Shown here: piece after piece, positions 34,248-43,543 of the stretch | Layout of the letters: the number at the start of each line of letters is the position of its first letter | Numbering within the stretch: position 1 is the first letter of the stretch | Assembly: GCF_900162685.1 (NCBI RefSeq) | Contig: NZ_LT727827.1 | Coordinates: forward strand, 475,971 to 539,970 | Length of the DNA: 64,000 nt | Source of the DNA: Terribacillus halophilus | Lineage (GTDB): Bacteria; Bacillota; Bacilli; Bacillales; Amphibacillaceae | Reading direction: 5' to 3' | The notes under the pieces: generated by a model | Seen by the model: only the letters and a program-made list of their open reading frames with translations | Told to the model about the DNA's origin: nothing | Databases searched by the model: none | Translations under genes and position numbers: made by a program

Positions 34248-35479
34248 TATATATGCTCCTTCTTTAACACAGGTTTTGGTTCTTGTTTTCTCCCTTTTAG
34301 CATTACCCAAACCTGAAATAAGAATGGCGCACCAAGTATAACGAGGAAGGAAATAATCGTAAATATCGGAATCGGCTGCATCGCTCCGAAATAATCAAGC
34401 AGCATACCGCCAACCAACGGACCTGCTACACCTCCAAAGCCTGTAAAGCCCATAGCACCAAAATACGTTCCTTTCATTGCAGGGTTGGCAATGTCATCAA
34501 TAAACATATCCGACATCGAGAACAGCAGCACTTCGCCGATTGTAAACAGTATAACGGCACACGCAATCCAGATAATATCATGCAAAAATGCCATACTTAG
34601 CATACTGACAGTAATCAGTATGTTTCCGAGCATCAATGATAACACCAGCGAATAACGCTTCGCTACAGCGACAATCGGATATTGCACTATTAGCACCGTC
34701 AATGCATTTAACGTAAGCATCATACTGAAAAGCTTTGCTCCATCTTCTATACTTGGTGTAGCAGCAAAAAACTGCGGCAGTGTAGCACTGAAGTGGGAAT
34801 AGCCGAATACACTTACCGTCACTCCGATTAATAGGAGCATAAACAGCTTATCCTTGCGTGTGACATGAAACGCTTCCCGAACACCAATATGTTGTCCAGC
34901 TGCTGTCTCTGCCACTTTGATTCGCAGAAATTGAAAAACAAGTACAAGACCGTATACGAAATAAACGAGTGCAGCGATGAAAAACGGTGCTGTCGAAGCT
35001 GCCGAACCAAAGTACAGCCCTAATAGCGGCCCAAACACAACTCCAATATTAATTGCTGTATACCTCATATTGAAAACGAGCAGCCGATGCTTTGGATCTG
35101 TCACATCAGAGAGCAACGCTTTCGATGTTGGTTCGAACAAAGAACGGCATAACCCATTCAACGCGTTCATCACAAAAAATACCCATATCGCATCAGCCAG
35201 TGCAAATCCTACAAAAACGATACACCAGCCAAAAATGCTAATGCCCATAATTTTCTTTCTGCCAAACCGATCAGAAAAATACCCACCATAAAAACTGGCT
35301 AGAATACCGACCAAAGAACTGACTGCAATAATCAAACCGGTAAATCCGGCTGATGCACCTTTCTCCTGGGTCAGATAAATTGCTAAAAAAGGAATACTCA
35401 TACTAGTAGCCATCCTGCCGAACACGGTACCGATGATAATTGCCCAGCTGTATGGATGGAGTGATCGTAACGCTTGCAT
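34247..35479 (-). CDS. MFS drug/multidrug transporter
   Basis: 410-aa major facilitator with 12 predicted helices. The loop 2-3 motif GGYFSDRFGRKKIM is intact, and the symmetric position in the second half is YPIVAVAKRYS. The sequence fits the DHA1-type drug efflux group (YfmO/MdtG-like). It would export small hydrophobic compounds by proton antiport. It overlaps the DNA glycosylase gene by one base. The substrate is unknown. Confidence 0.82.
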   Translation of the reverse strand: MQALRSLHPYSWAIIIGTVFGRMATSMSIPFLAIYLTQEKGASAGFTGLIIAVSSLVGILASFYGGYFSDRFGRKKIMGISIFGWCIVFVGFALADAIWVFFVMNALNGLCRSLFEPTSKALLSDVTDPKHRLLVFNMRYTAINIGVVFGPLLGLYFGSAASTAPFFIAALVYFVYGLVLVFQFLRIKVAETAAGQHIGVREAFHVTRKDKLFMLLLIGVTVSVFGYSHFSATLPQFFAATPSIEDGAKLFSMMLTLNALTVLIVQYPIVAVAKRYSLVLSLMLGNILITVSMLSMAFLHDIIWIACAVILFTIGEVLLFSMSDMFIDDIANPAMKGTYFGAMGFTGFGGVAGPLVGGMLLDYFGAMQPIPIFTIISFLVILGAPFLFQVWVMLKGRKQEPKPVLKKEHI

Positions 35480-35704
35480 GCTGCCTCATCTCCTCATAAT
35501 CCAGATTATAGCAGATTAGAAGAATGCTGTTAGGCTCATCCCTCTCCAGCAAAGTGAAACATTTTCACAATTAATCCGTATACCTTACTATAGAAGCAAC
35601 CACACAACTTTTGGAGTTTTAGGTTAAGTGGAAGAGGACTTATTAGCCAGGTTGCAAACGGAGTAATTCGTGTACGTAAAACCAAGCAAAACAAGGGGGA
35701 CGCT

Positions 35705-36136
35705 ATGTACTACGGTATCGAACCTGATTTTTGGATAAGATTCTTTTTACTGTTAGCCGCTATTCTTTTATTGCTGATCTCTTTTCATGCACTTATGCGA
35801 AAATGGTTACGAGTTGAGCGCAGTAAATTATTCTCGTATAACCACGTTAATGCGAAACATAAAAAGATTGATTGGATCCTTCGAATTACTACAATAATTA
35901 TGATTCTTTTATTTACACCTGTAGTAATGATGACTGGTATCAATAATCTTAATTTTTTTATAAATCCTAGCTCTATTCTAATTATCTTTATTATTGTCTC
36001 TGAAATAGTCCGGACAGTCATGGAACGAAAATACGCTAAAAATCCGAACGCTTATAAAGTAACGCTAAGTCAGCTTATCTTTCTCTGTCTATTGTTACTA
36101 ACACTCTATACAACTAATTTCTGGGGACTGATATAA
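35705..36136 (+). CDS. small membrane protein, DUF4181-like
   Basis: 143 aa with four membrane segments (about residues 10-28, 57-77, 85-102 and 122-140) and a cytoplasmic-type loop WLRVERSKLFSYNHVNAKHKK between the first two. It looks like the DUF4181 family of Bacilli membrane proteins (SYNHVN and a later SEIVRTVMERKYA are the recalled features); the assignment is moderate. Function is unknown. AAGGGGGACGCT precedes the ATG. It stands alone and ends at a very strong perfect palindrome. Confidence 0.65.
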   Translation: MYYGIEPDFWIRFFLLLAAILLLLISFHALMRKWLRVERSKLFSYNHVNAKHKKIDWILRITTIIMILLFTPVVMMTGINNLNFFINPSSILIIFIIVSEIVRTVMERKYAKNPNAYKVTLSQLIFLCLLLLTLYTTNFWGLI

Positions 36137-36146
36137 TTAGCCACAG

Positions 36147-36183
36147 ACAAAGCGCTAGGATATGACATATCCTAGCGCTTTGT
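36147..36183. terminator. perfect 17-bp palindromic hairpin
   Basis: ACAAAGCGCTAGGATAT and ATATCCTAGCGCTTTGT enclose a 3-base loop. There is no T run on either side, so it may be a factor-dependent or 3'-protecting hairpin between convergent genes rather than a textbook terminator. Confidence 0.6.
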
Positions 36184-36211
36184 GCTGATACTAATTATTT
36201 GCGAGATTAAA

Positions 36212-36607
36212 TCAAGACTGATCCTTCACCTTTTCTTCTTTCTTCAATAAATCCCGAATTTCGGTCAATAATTCCTGCTCCATTGTCAGTTTCTGAACCA
36301 CTTCTTCTGACTGCGGTTGTTTGCGTTTCAATCGGTTCATGAATTTGACGACCATAAATAACACAGCAGCGATTAATACAAAGTTAATAACTGTTTGAAT
36401 AAATACACCATACATCACTACAGCATTACCGACAGTAAACTGCAATCCGCTAAAATCATGCCCGCCAGTGATGATGCCGATAAGTGGCATGATAATATCA
36501 TTAACTAACGAAGTTGTGATAGCACTGAATGCCGAACCAATTACAACGGCTACAGCCAGATCCACAACATTTCCGCGCAAAGCAAACTCTTTGAATTCTT
36601 TAAGCAC
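36212..36607 (-). CDS. mscL: large-conductance mechanosensitive channel
   Basis: 131 aa, the usual MscL length. [20 protein letters not shown] forms the N-terminal amphipathic helix and first membrane helix. The second helix is [20 protein letters not shown], followed by the cytoplasmic charged bundle ([11 protein letters not shown]-type end). It opens under membrane tension to release solutes on sudden hypo-osmotic shock. The open frame extends to 36733, but the GTG at 36607, just after AGAGAGGTG, is the family start. Confidence 0.95.
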   Translation of the reverse strand: MLKEFKEFALRGNVVDLAVAVVIGSAFSAITTSLVNDIIMPLIGIITGGHDFSGLQFTVGNAVVMYGVFIQTVINFVLIAAVLFMVVKFMNRLKRKQPQSEEVVQKLTMEQELLTEIRDLLKKEEKVKDQS

Positions 36608-36680
36608 TGTATACACCTCTCTTTCAGCAAGTATAATTCTTACGCATCTGTTTCCCTTTTTCAAGTATAGACATTTCCAC

Positions 36681-36710
36681 AAAAAAAGAGACCCTATTAG
36701 GAGTCTCTTT
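36681..36710 (-). terminator. terminator of nadE
   Basis: AAAGAGAC (36685-36692) pairs with GTCTCTTT (36703-36710); the minus transcript then has a T run. Confidence 0.85.
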
Positions 36711-36714
36711 TGCA

Positions 36715-37539
36715 TTACAGTTCTTTCCACCAATCGTCATGCATAGAAGCTGGCATCTGACGTTTGTGGGTTGTTTTGAAATAACGTTCTTCCAGAAGCT
36801 TAGCTGGTTCTTCATCGATGATCTTTCCTTCTAGATAATCATCGATATCGTTATATTTTAACCCTAGCTCAGCTTCATCTGTTTGCCCAGGTTTGTCATC
36901 GAGTAAATCTGCAGTCGGTAATTTTTCGTATAGACGCTCTGGTGCACCCAGCTCAATCAGCAGCTGTTTACCTTGACGCTTATTCAAACCGCTGAGCGGC
37001 AGGACATCAGCAGCACCATCGCCATATTTCGTATAGAAGCCAGTAATTGCTTCTGCTGCATGATCTGTCCCTATTACCAGCAGGCCTTTTTGACCGCCAA
37101 TTGCATATTGTGCAATCATGCGCATCCGCGCTTTTACATTTCCTTTATGAAAATCCGCAAGTTCCTCATTCGTTACATCTTTAAAAGCATGAGCAGCTTC
37201 TGCCACAGGTGCTTTGATATTATATACATAAGATTCTGCCGGCTTAATAAATTTCAGTGCTACCTGTGCATCTTCCTCATCTGCCTGCTCGCCATGCGGA
37301 AGCCGTACAGCTGCGAATGTTACATCCTTGCCTTCTTCTTTTAGCTCTTCGATTGCTAACTGCGCAAGACGCCCAGCCAACGTAGAATCCTGCCCTCCGC
37401 TTATACCTAATACGTAACCTTTTGCACCTGTCTTTTGCAAGTAATCCTTTAAAAAGTCGATACGGCTGCGAATCTCCTGCTTTGCATCAATCGTTGGTTT
37501 TACTTGCAGTTCTGAAATGATTCTGGTTTGATTCGTCAT
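36715..37539 (-). CDS. nadE: ammonia-dependent NAD synthetase
   Basis: 274 aa; makes NAD from deamido-NAD with ATP and ammonia. The PP-loop is [11 protein letters not shown] near residue 50. Further family features are [47 protein letters not shown] and [13 protein letters not shown] at the end. No glutaminase domain is present, so free ammonia is the substrate. The open frame runs to 37617; GAGGAGG is best spaced for the second of two adjacent ATGs (37542 and 37539). Confidence 0.94.
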   Translation of the reverse strand: MTNQTRIISELQVKPTIDAKQEIRSRIDFLKDYLQKTGAKGYVLGISGGQDSTLAGRLAQLAIEELKEEGKDVTFAAVRLPHGEQADEEDAQVALKFIKPAESYVYNIKAPVAEAAHAFKDVTNEELADFHKGNVKARMRMIAQYAIGGQKGLLVIGTDHAAEAITGFYTKYGDGAADVLPLSGLNKRQGKQLLIELGAPERLYEKLPTADLLDDKPGQTDEAELGLKYNDIDDYLEGKIIDEEPAKLLEERYFKTTHKRQMPASMHDDWWKEL

Positions 37540-37660
37540 CATGGGACCTCCTCGAATTTGTAGCAGTAATAATCTTTTTTCCCTCTCAAATTGGAACCTA
37601 ATCTCTTTATGTATCATGCTCTCACTTTCTAGTATAAACCAATCATGTAGTAAAAGCCGA

Positions 37661-37695
37661 AAATTAAAACCCGCAGGTCAATACTCCGCGGGTTT
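37661..37695 (-). terminator. hairpin terminator at the end of the 51-aa gene
   Basis: AAACCCGC (37667-37674) and GCGGGTTT (37688-37695) pair; the right arm lies in the last codons of the gene. Confidence 0.6.
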
Positions 37696-37833
37696 CCTGT
37701 TCATATATGCTGCCATATCCTCCACCGTCTTCTCCATACGCTGGATATCTATATCAAAATCAAGGTCAGTTGAACGAAAGAACGGATCGTCAAAAGTGAA
37801 AAGCTCTGCAATGTAATCTTCATAAGCACGCAT
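37678..37833 (-). CDS. 51-aa acidic protein, unknown
   Basis: Starts MRAYEDYIAELFTFDDPFFR, acidic and hydrophilic, with an amphipathic helix later (IQRMEKTVEDMAAYM). The ATG at 37833 is preceded by AAAGGAG at 9 bases; the longer open frame to 37905 has no such signal. It stands alone between nadE and an SDR gene. No family is recognised. Confidence 0.6.
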   Translation of the reverse strand: MRAYEDYIAELFTFDDPFFRSTDLDFDIDIQRMEKTVEDMAAYMNRKPAEY

Positions 37834-37989
37834 CGCGACCATCTCCTTTCCAATTCTTCTTTCGTTTATTCTAGCCCAAATCCCTGCCGAAAAAAACCCA
37901 TTCAAAGGAACTTATTCATCCATCTCCTGTTTTAGAACACCAATACTTTGGAGATAACTTCCCTTAGGGGAACAAAAGGAGGCAAAACA

Positions 37990-38859
37990 ATGGACTTGTA
38001 TAATTTCATGAAAAACGGTAATCCTGGCAAAAACCAATCTCGGCAGCCCGGTATCCAGCATAAGATGGACCCGCTGCCGATTGAGGAATTCGATCATTGG
38101 AAAGGAAGTGGCAAGCTTCAAGGAAAAGTCGCACTCATTACCGGTGGAGACAGCGGCATCGGACGCGCCGTCGCAATTGCTTATGCCAAAGAAGGTGCCA
38201 ATGTTGCCATTTCCTATCTCGATGAACATGACGATGCTGCATATGCGAAGCAGCGAATTGAAGAAGTAGGCGGCAAATGCGTCCTTTATCCTGGTGATAT
38301 TAGTGATGCAGCGTTTTGCGAAAACCTGATCCAGCAAGTTGTAAAAGATTTTAACACCTTGGATATACTCGTAAATAACGCAGCGCGTCAAGAAGTTCAA
38401 GATGATCTGACCGCAATCACGCCCGAGCAATTTGAACGGACGTTCCGGACAAACTTCTTCAGCTTCTTTTATTTATCACGTGCTGCACTGCCGCATCTTG
38501 GCAAAGGAAACAGCATCATCAATACAGCTTCCATTAATCCTTATATTGGCAACCCGACATTAATAGATTATACGTCAACCAAAGGTGCAATCGTTGCTTT
38601 CACACGTTCACTAGCAAAGGGCTTAGCTTCTAAAGGTATACGCGTAAACGGAGTTGCTCCCGGACCAATTTGGACACCACTCATTCCAGCCACAATGCAG
38701 GATGAAATGCTGACAAACTTCGGTACACAGACTCCGCTCGGAAGACCAGGTCAGCCTGTTGATCTTGTCGGCAGCTATGTACTGCTTGCTTCTGATGAAG
38801 CTGCCTATATGACCGGACAATTCATCCATGTCAACGGCGGAGACTATATGTCTTCTTAA
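37990..38859 (+). CDS. short-chain dehydrogenase, general-stress type (YhdF/YhxD-like)
   Basis: 289 aa. It has the extended N-terminus of this SDR group (QPGIQHKMDPLPIEEF), then the cofactor site ITGGDSGIGRA, NNAA, Ser in NTASIN and YTSTKGAIVAF with the YxxxK pair. The C-terminus is MTGQFIHVNGGDY. Related Bacillus genes (yhdF, yhxD, ydaD) belong to the general stress regulon. A weak GTTTTA-N15-GGAGAT is present upstream, too poor to call. AAAAGGAGG precedes the ATG at 37990, preferred over 37948. The substrate is unknown. Confidence 0.85.
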   Translation: MDLYNFMKNGNPGKNQSRQPGIQHKMDPLPIEEFDHWKGSGKLQGKVALITGGDSGIGRAVAIAYAKEGANVAISYLDEHDDAAYAKQRIEEVGGKCVLYPGDISDAAFCENLIQQVVKDFNTLDILVNNAARQEVQDDLTAITPEQFERTFRTNFFSFFYLSRAALPHLGKGNSIINTASINPYIGNPTLIDYTSTKGAIVAFTRSLAKGLASKGIRVNGVAPGPIWTPLIPATMQDEMLTNFGTQTPLGRPGQPVDLVGSYVLLASDEAAYMTGQFIHVNGGDYMSS

Positions 38860-38888
38860 AACACAAGAAACACATAGGGCTAAAAAAC

Positions 38889-38933
38889 AAAAACACGTAA
38901 AATTGGGATTCCCCATGATTTTACGTGTTTTTA
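38889..38933. terminator. bidirectional terminator
   Basis: AAAAACACGTAAAAT and ATTTTACGTGTTTTT pair perfectly between the convergent SDR and cation-exporter genes. Confidence 0.88.
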
Positions 38934-38945
38934 TTACTACTCTTT

Positions 38946-39905
38946 TTACTTTTTATTCTTCCACATCTGGGTATTGTCGTCTTCATCAAACTCGATAATG
39001 ACATCCGTTACTCCCTTCTGCTTCATAATTTGTTCTTCGAGCCGGTCTTTAATATCATCTGCAGCAGCCACAGTTAATGACGGGTCAATTTCCAATTTGG
39101 CTTCCACATGGAAAGACTCTCCTTCTTTGACAACTGTCATCTCTTGAATATCTCGCACATCGTTGTCTGCAAACAGGATATCTCCTATTTTGTCAGCCAT
39201 CTCCTCATCTGCTTCTCCGATTACACCCGCTGCATTATCAAGGAAAACGCGCCCGACAACAAGAAACATCATAGCTCCAATTACAATCGAAGCAATTCCT
39301 TCTGCTTGATAGAATGGGGTGTACGATGCAATCAAAATAGCGATAATCGCGATTAGCGCTCCGCTTGTAGCAACAAGATCCTCCATAAATACAAGCTTTG
39401 TCGCTGGCTTCGCACGTCCAACATTAGCAAAACTTTTTGGAATTACAGCAAAACCCGTTGCACCTGAATCACTCTCATGCGCAATTTCCCGCATAGCCTT
39501 CAGCAACACATAACCCTCTAAAATACAACTTACAGCAAGCACAGAAATACTTAGCCATAAACCTTCCGATTCTGACGGATGCCCTAAATGTGTGATTCCC
39601 TCTCGTATTGTTTCGTAAGCGAGAATTCCAACAATCAGCACTGCACCAAGCAGTACAAGATTGACCGCTCGGCCAAACCCGCCGGGGAAACGCTCCGTCG
39701 GGGCTTTTTTACTTAATGCTGAACCTACATAAACAAAGAACTGGTTCGCTGAATCACCAAAACTATGCATTGTCTCCGCGAACATTGCAACATTACCTGT
39801 CAGCAAAAATGCTCCCCCTTTGACGAGCGCTATAATAAAGTTCACTATTGCTGCTAAACCAGCAGACTTGCTGCCTTGACGTAATAAACCCAAATATTCT
39901 TTCAT
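38946..39905 (-). CDS. cation diffusion facilitator (CDF) family exporter
   Basis: 319 aa. Six membrane helices fill about the first 220 residues, then a cytoplasmic metal-binding domain follows. The helix 2 transport motif reads FAETMHSFGDSANQ (HxxxD), and the helix 5 side EDLVATSGALIA replaces the common HxxxD with EDxxAT. That change is seen in a CDF subgroup with altered metal choice. It exports a divalent metal by proton antiport. No metal regulator or operator is adjacent. The metal (zinc, manganese, iron or cobalt) is not resolved. Confidence 0.83.
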   Translation of the reverse strand: MKEYLGLLRQGSKSAGLAAIVNFIIALVKGGAFLLTGNVAMFAETMHSFGDSANQFFVYVGSALSKKAPTERFPGGFGRAVNLVLLGAVLIVGILAYETIREGITHLGHPSESEGLWLSISVLAVSCILEGYVLLKAMREIAHESDSGATGFAVIPKSFANVGRAKPATKLVFMEDLVATSGALIAIIAILIASYTPFYQAEGIASIVIGAMMFLVVGRVFLDNAAGVIGEADEEMADKIGDILFADNDVRDIQEMTVVKEGESFHVEAKLEIDPSLTVAAADDIKDRLEEQIMKQKGVTDVIIEFDEDDNTQMWKNKK

Positions 39906-40147
39906 GCTGTCTCTTCCTTTTCAGTAAATTTATATGTATTTTTGGTAACAATATTTTTAGGATAGCATACATTACATGCAATACCATTCCCTTCGCTTAC
40001 ACTGTTGGAGGGAAGAAGCCATGTTTTAGTTTCGGTGAAAATGGTTACCATATACATGAATTAAGTAATTTTTTCACTTGCAGCCCAGCCAGCTGACGTG
40101 TTAATATCTTGAACAATATACTTTTACAGCGAAAGGAGCCGATCAGC

Positions 40148-40678
40148 TTGAGAAAAGTAACATTAGAGCAGATATTCACACATCCTATAGCGCAAAAGTA
40201 CCTCGGCCGATCCGGACAGGCACATGCTATTGCTGTAGCAGAATATGCACTTGCAATAAGTGCGAAAAAGCAAGTTGACCCTGACTTGGCAGTAAAAGCC
40301 GCCCTGCTGCACGATATTGGCCATTATGAGTGGTACCGCGATGGCAAGTGGGACTATGATTTGTACAGACTAAATGATATTCATGCTATAAAAGGTGCAG
40401 CACGTGCACATAAACTTTTGATACGCCTAGGGGAAGATCCACAGGCAGCCAAAGCAATCTCGCTTGCAGTTTTGCTGCACACAGATTCTTACCTCCCAGA
40501 GCAGAACTTAAAACGCGATCCGCTGCAGCAAGTCGTAGCAGAAGCAGATACAGCAGATGAAGAGTCTGGCGGAGCGCACCATTACAAAACTATCTCTGAG
40601 CAGGAAGCATTAAAACGCATCCGATCATTGGACAACAGCATTGAGAAGCGCATGATAAGGAAGGTTCAAACAAACTGA
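40148..40678 (+). CDS. HD-domain phosphohydrolase-like protein
   Basis: 176 aa from the TTG at 40148, chosen because AAAGGAG lies 10 bases before it. HAIAVAEYALAISA, ALLHDIGHYEW (the HD pair) and VLLHTDSYLP match the HD superfamily of metal-dependent phosphohydrolases, resembling YqeK-like or small uncharacterised proteins. A later VVAEADTADE supplies another metal ligand. The substrate could be a nucleotide or dinucleotide. It stands alone, 131 bases before a wall-peptidase gene. Confidence 0.78.
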   Translation: MRKVTLEQIFTHPIAQKYLGRSGQAHAIAVAEYALAISAKKQVDPDLAVKAALLHDIGHYEWYRDGKWDYDLYRLNDIHAIKGAARAHKLLIRLGEDPQAAKAISLAVLLHTDSYLPEQNLKRDPLQQVVAEADTADEESGGAHHYKTISEQEALKRIRSLDNSIEKRMIRKVQTN

Positions 40679-40810
40679 TCATGACCGCTTCCCCCTTCCT
40701 TAATTCTCCTGTCTTTCCTATCAAAAGTATGCCTCAACACGTGCAATCTGCCGTCTCTTCCATTATGCTAGACTAATAGAATATAAGATTATAAAAGGAG
40801 ATTAGCGAAT

Positions 40811-41329
40811 TTGCACTGGAAAAGGATTATCTTAACAACTTTGTTGATGACAGTAGCAGCGTTGATCCTATTCGGTTTTTTGCATATAGAGCAGCTTCCG
40901 CCTAAAAATTCCACTCCTGTCGCCACCAAGGATGCAGATGACATCAACAGCCTTCACCCTACAGTAGAAAAAAATATGCATAAATTAGTAGATAAATCTG
41001 CTGATACCGGCATACCCATTATTATTACAGATGACTATCGCTCCAAAAAAGAACAAGACAAGCTGTATGCTCAAGGACGAACAACAGAGGGGCAGATTGT
41101 TACCAATGTCCAAGGGGGAGAATCGATGCACAACTATGGATTAGCCATCGACTTTGCTTTGGAACCAGAGCCAGGTAAAGTTATATGGGATATGGAATAT
41201 GACGGAAATAAAAACGGTGAGTCCGACTGGCTGGAAGTAGTAGCAATCGCAAAAGATCTCGGCTTCCACTGGGGCGGAGACTGGACAGAATTTAAGGATT
41301 ATCCACATTTGGAAATGCATATATATTAG
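40811..41329 (+). CDS. M15-family peptidoglycan peptidase (VanY/CwlK type)
   Basis: 172 aa. An N-terminal membrane anchor or signal (about residues 5-23) precedes an extracytoplasmic peptidase domain. Zinc ligands are in SMHNYGLAIDFAL (HxxGxAxD) and the final His of YPHLEMH; ITDDYRSKKEQDKLYAQGR is the conserved entry region. It is similar to B. subtilis CwlK (L-Ala-D-Glu endopeptidase) and to VanY carboxypeptidases; which bond is cut is not certain. The start is TTG at 40811 after AAAAGGAG. It is a single gene with a clear terminator. Confidence 0.83.
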   Translation: MHWKRIILTTLLMTVAALILFGFLHIEQLPPKNSTPVATKDADDINSLHPTVEKNMHKLVDKSADTGIPIIITDDYRSKKEQDKLYAQGRTTEGQIVTNVQGGESMHNYGLAIDFALEPEPGKVIWDMEYDGNKNGESDWLEVVAIAKDLGFHWGGDWTEFKDYPHLEMHIY

Positions 41330-41336
41330 TACGGAT

Positions 41337-41359
41337 AGCGCCTCGTTGGCGCTTTTTTT
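41337..41359 (+). terminator. terminator of the M15 peptidase gene
   Basis: AGCGCC and GGCGCT form a short stem with a 5-base loop followed by seven Ts. Confidence 0.85.
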
Positions 41360-41370
41360 ATTAGATCTCA

Positions 41371-41412
41371 AAAAAACGGGCGATTGCGCATTCATACATG
41401 CACAATCGCCCG
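41371..41412 (-). terminator. terminator of the lipoprotein gene
   Basis: CGGGCGATTG (41377-41386) and CAATCGCCCG (41403-41412) pair; the minus transcript continues with a T run. Confidence 0.85.
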
Positions 41413-41439
41413 GCTTATTTAAATCCTGCATATAAGTAA

Positions 41440-42264
41440 TTACGATGCAGCAGGATAGTCAGAAAGATCCGCAGCATCTTTCGCTTCTGCAGGTATTTCA
41501 ATTGGCTCTGTTTCGTTGAAATCTTCAAAAGTATTATCAGAAACCATTTTAAGCTGTCCTGTTTCACCATCAACAGTAATGTTCATGTTCATTTCCAACG
41601 TCATACTTTCAGGGAAATAGGTTTCTTTATTAATATTAACAGCATAAGTAAACTTGTCATACTCAATATCACCCATTGCGGACATATCCATTCCGGAAGA
41701 TCCCATTTGAGATTCCAAGAATTCATTCATTTTATCAGCCGCAATCTTTATATCCATCGTATAAGAATCACCGTTATCCGTAACTTTGATACTCTCTGCT
41801 AAGTCCTTTACCTGTTGAATTTGCTCATCTATTGGCTTAGACAATTGCTCATTCAAGTACTGTGAACCCATTTCTGTTCCAATATCCAACTTAATCCAAG
41901 ATCCGCTTACCGGTTCTTTCATATACATGATGTTATCTTTCACATACATCTCAACAGCTTGATCGGCAGTTGTCATATCAATATGCATCGCCATCGGATC
42001 AGTCTCAGCAATTGTTTTACCGTTTGTTTCTGTAAACTGAGAAGCACCATCCGGTCCTGTTAACTCCATCTCTTGTGAAGTCGTCATACTGTAGCTTTTC
42101 AAGTCTTTGCTAGCTTTATTAGTTTTCTCTAGGATTTCTTCCGGAGAAGCTGTTTTTTTCTTCTCGCTGCCTGTCTCTTCACTGGATGCACTGTCAGTAC
42201 CACAGCCGGTTAAAAATAACGCTAAAACTAGCACTAGCCAGCTTAGATGTTTTACTTTTTTCAT
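41440..42264 (-). CDS. lipoprotein, DUF6612-like
   Basis: 274 aa with a clear lipoprotein signal: basic KKVKH, hydrophobic stretch and lipobox LFLTGC (Cys near residue 21). The rest is an extracytoplasmic domain with many Thr, Asp and Met (SYSMTTSQEMEL, DIKIAADKMNEFL), of the LolA/LppX-like lipid-binding fold type seen in DUF6612 proteins. It may handle lipid or wall material at the membrane. AGGGATAATATG precedes the ATG. It is a single gene. Confidence 0.75.
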   Translation of the reverse strand: MKKVKHLSWLVLVLALFLTGCGTDSASSEETGSEKKKTASPEEILEKTNKASKDLKSYSMTTSQEMELTGPDGASQFTETNGKTIAETDPMAMHIDMTTADQAVEMYVKDNIMYMKEPVSGSWIKLDIGTEMGSQYLNEQLSKPIDEQIQQVKDLAESIKVTDNGDSYTMDIKIAADKMNEFLESQMGSSGMDMSAMGDIEYDKFTYAVNINKETYFPESMTLEMNMNITVDGETGQLKMVSDNTFEDFNETEPIEIPAEAKDAADLSDYPAAS

Positions 42265-42607
42265 ATTATCCCTCCAAGTAAATTATTTTTTTTACGGACC
42301 CAATTACATTATTATTGATTATGTATGTCTCATTACAAATTTTCCAGAAAATAGTCCGCACTCACAATCTGTATTTTACATGAAATAATTACCTTGTTAA
42401 CCTTTTAAACAAGAATCAGGATATAGTTACTAGGTTTATTTGCAGAAATATGCAGAAAAGAAGCAGAATACCTACAACTGCATACGACATATTAACTAGA
42501 CTGCAAGCATGTTTTTTAAAAGGAAGAGCAGCCGCTAGCCGTGCAAAAGAAGCGCCAGAAGAGGCGCTTCCCCCTTAAACACAACAACACCTGTAATCTC
42601 TTTTGCT
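42265..42607. other. intergenic region between the lipoprotein and glucose dehydrogenase-like genes
   Basis: 343 bases with no gene. It holds the lipoprotein promoter (AT-rich, 42270-42420), an ATTTTC-CA-GAAAAT palindrome at 42338-42351, and at 42549-42570 the terminator of the dehydrogenase gene. Nothing else was recognised. Confidence 0.5.
42545..42570 (-). terminator. terminator of the glucose dehydrogenase-like gene
   Basis: GAAGCGCC (42549-42556) pairs with GGCGCTTC (42563-42570); the minus transcript continues TTTTGC. Confidence 0.78.
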
Positions 42608-43381
42608 TTATAACTCCAGCTGAGAAGGATAAAGCGTCATACCTCCATCTACAAAAAGTGTCGTGCCAGTGACATAGCTTGCTTCCTTTGATGCAAGCCA
42701 AGCAGCGGCAGCAGCGATTTCTTCTGGTTTTCCAAAGGTCTGCATCGGTATCTTCTTCATCTGTTTCGTTTCATTTTCTGGTTTCGTATCTTCATTACGA
42801 TCGGTAGCGATTGTTCCCGGCGCTATTGCATTTACTCTAATTCCTTTAGCTGCATATTCAAGCGCCATCGTTTCAGTCAGTAATTTTATGCCGCCTTTTG
42901 AGGCTGCATAATGGCTATCCGAGGGCTTTGGTATTTGCTGATGCACACTAGACATGTTAATGATACTTCCCTGTATATCATTCTCCAACATATATCGCAG
43001 CGCAGCTTGACCGCCAAGGAAAGTACCTGTCAGATTTACATCGATGACGCTTCTCCAGGTCTCCTCATCCATTTCATGCACAGGTGCAGGTTTGCTGAAT
43101 CCAGAGTTATTGACCAAGACATCCATACCGCCGTATTCGTCAACAGCTGCCTTCAGCAGTTTCTGTACATCTTCTTTCTTGGATACATCAGCTTGTATGA
43201 CAACAGCTTTTCCGCCAGCTTGGCGAATATTTTCAGCTGCTTGTGTTGCTCCGTCTTCATCGCCGTGATAATTAACAACTACATTCATTCCTTCTTGACC
43301 GAACCGTTCGGCAACCGCTCGACCAATTCCTTTCGAAGCACCCGTAACAATTGCTGTCTTACCATTCAAATCATCGTACAT
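42608..43381 (-). CDS. glucose 1-dehydrogenase-like SDR
   Basis: 257 aa, very like Bacillus glucose 1-dehydrogenase in length and motifs. The cofactor site is TGASKGIGRA, NNSG lies mid-protein, catalytic Ser and YAASKGGIKLL follow, and the ending is YVTGTTLFVDGGMTLYPS. It would oxidise glucose to gluconolactone with NAD(P)+ or act on a related sugar alcohol. The ATG at 43381 follows GGGAGGAG at 8 bases, preferred over the longer frame from 43459. No gluconate or spore-specific neighbour is present. Confidence 0.82.
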   Translation of the reverse strand: MYDDLNGKTAIVTGASKGIGRAVAERFGQEGMNVVVNYHGDEDGATQAAENIRQAGGKAVVIQADVSKKEDVQKLLKAAVDEYGGMDVLVNNSGFSKPAPVHEMDEETWRSVIDVNLTGTFLGGQAALRYMLENDIQGSIINMSSVHQQIPKPSDSHYAASKGGIKLLTETMALEYAAKGIRVNAIAPGTIATDRNEDTKPENETKQMKKIPMQTFGKPEEIAAAAAWLASKEASYVTGTTLFVDGGMTLYPSQLEL

Positions 43382-43487
43382 AAGGACGACTCCTCCCGTC
43401 TGTTTTCTTCCCTTTTCCCTCGATATTCCGACGACAAACTTTTCTACAAATTGTGACAAAATAAGACTTTTTTACTTATTCCCCTTT

Positions 43488-43512
43488 ACTTTTTAGTCCT
43501 TCTTGCCGATAT
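43488..43512 (+). promoter_or_regulatory. SigD-type (motility) promoter of the chemoreceptor pair
   Basis: GCCGATAT at 43505-43512 is the exact SigD -10 sequence. The -35 (consensus TAAA about 15 bases earlier) is poor, with TTTA nearby. It lies about 30 bases before the first chemoreceptor ATG, where a promoter is expected. Confidence 0.65.
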
Positions 43513-43543
43513 AAAGGAAAATAATGCACAGAGGAGCTCGTCT

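Noticed and set aside
37948-37989. upstream start of the stress-type SDR
   Set aside because: The ATG at 37990 has AAAAGGAGG at the right distance; the 14 extra residues are not family-like.
42338-42351. CodY-like palindrome ATTTTC-CA-GAAAAT upstream of the lipoprotein gene
   Set aside because: The spacing is one base longer than the CodY consensus and there is no other evidence of CodY control.
42911-43456. 181-codon open frame on the plus strand
   Set aside because: Antisense to the glucose dehydrogenase-like gene; unstructured, Cys-rich translation typical of shadows.
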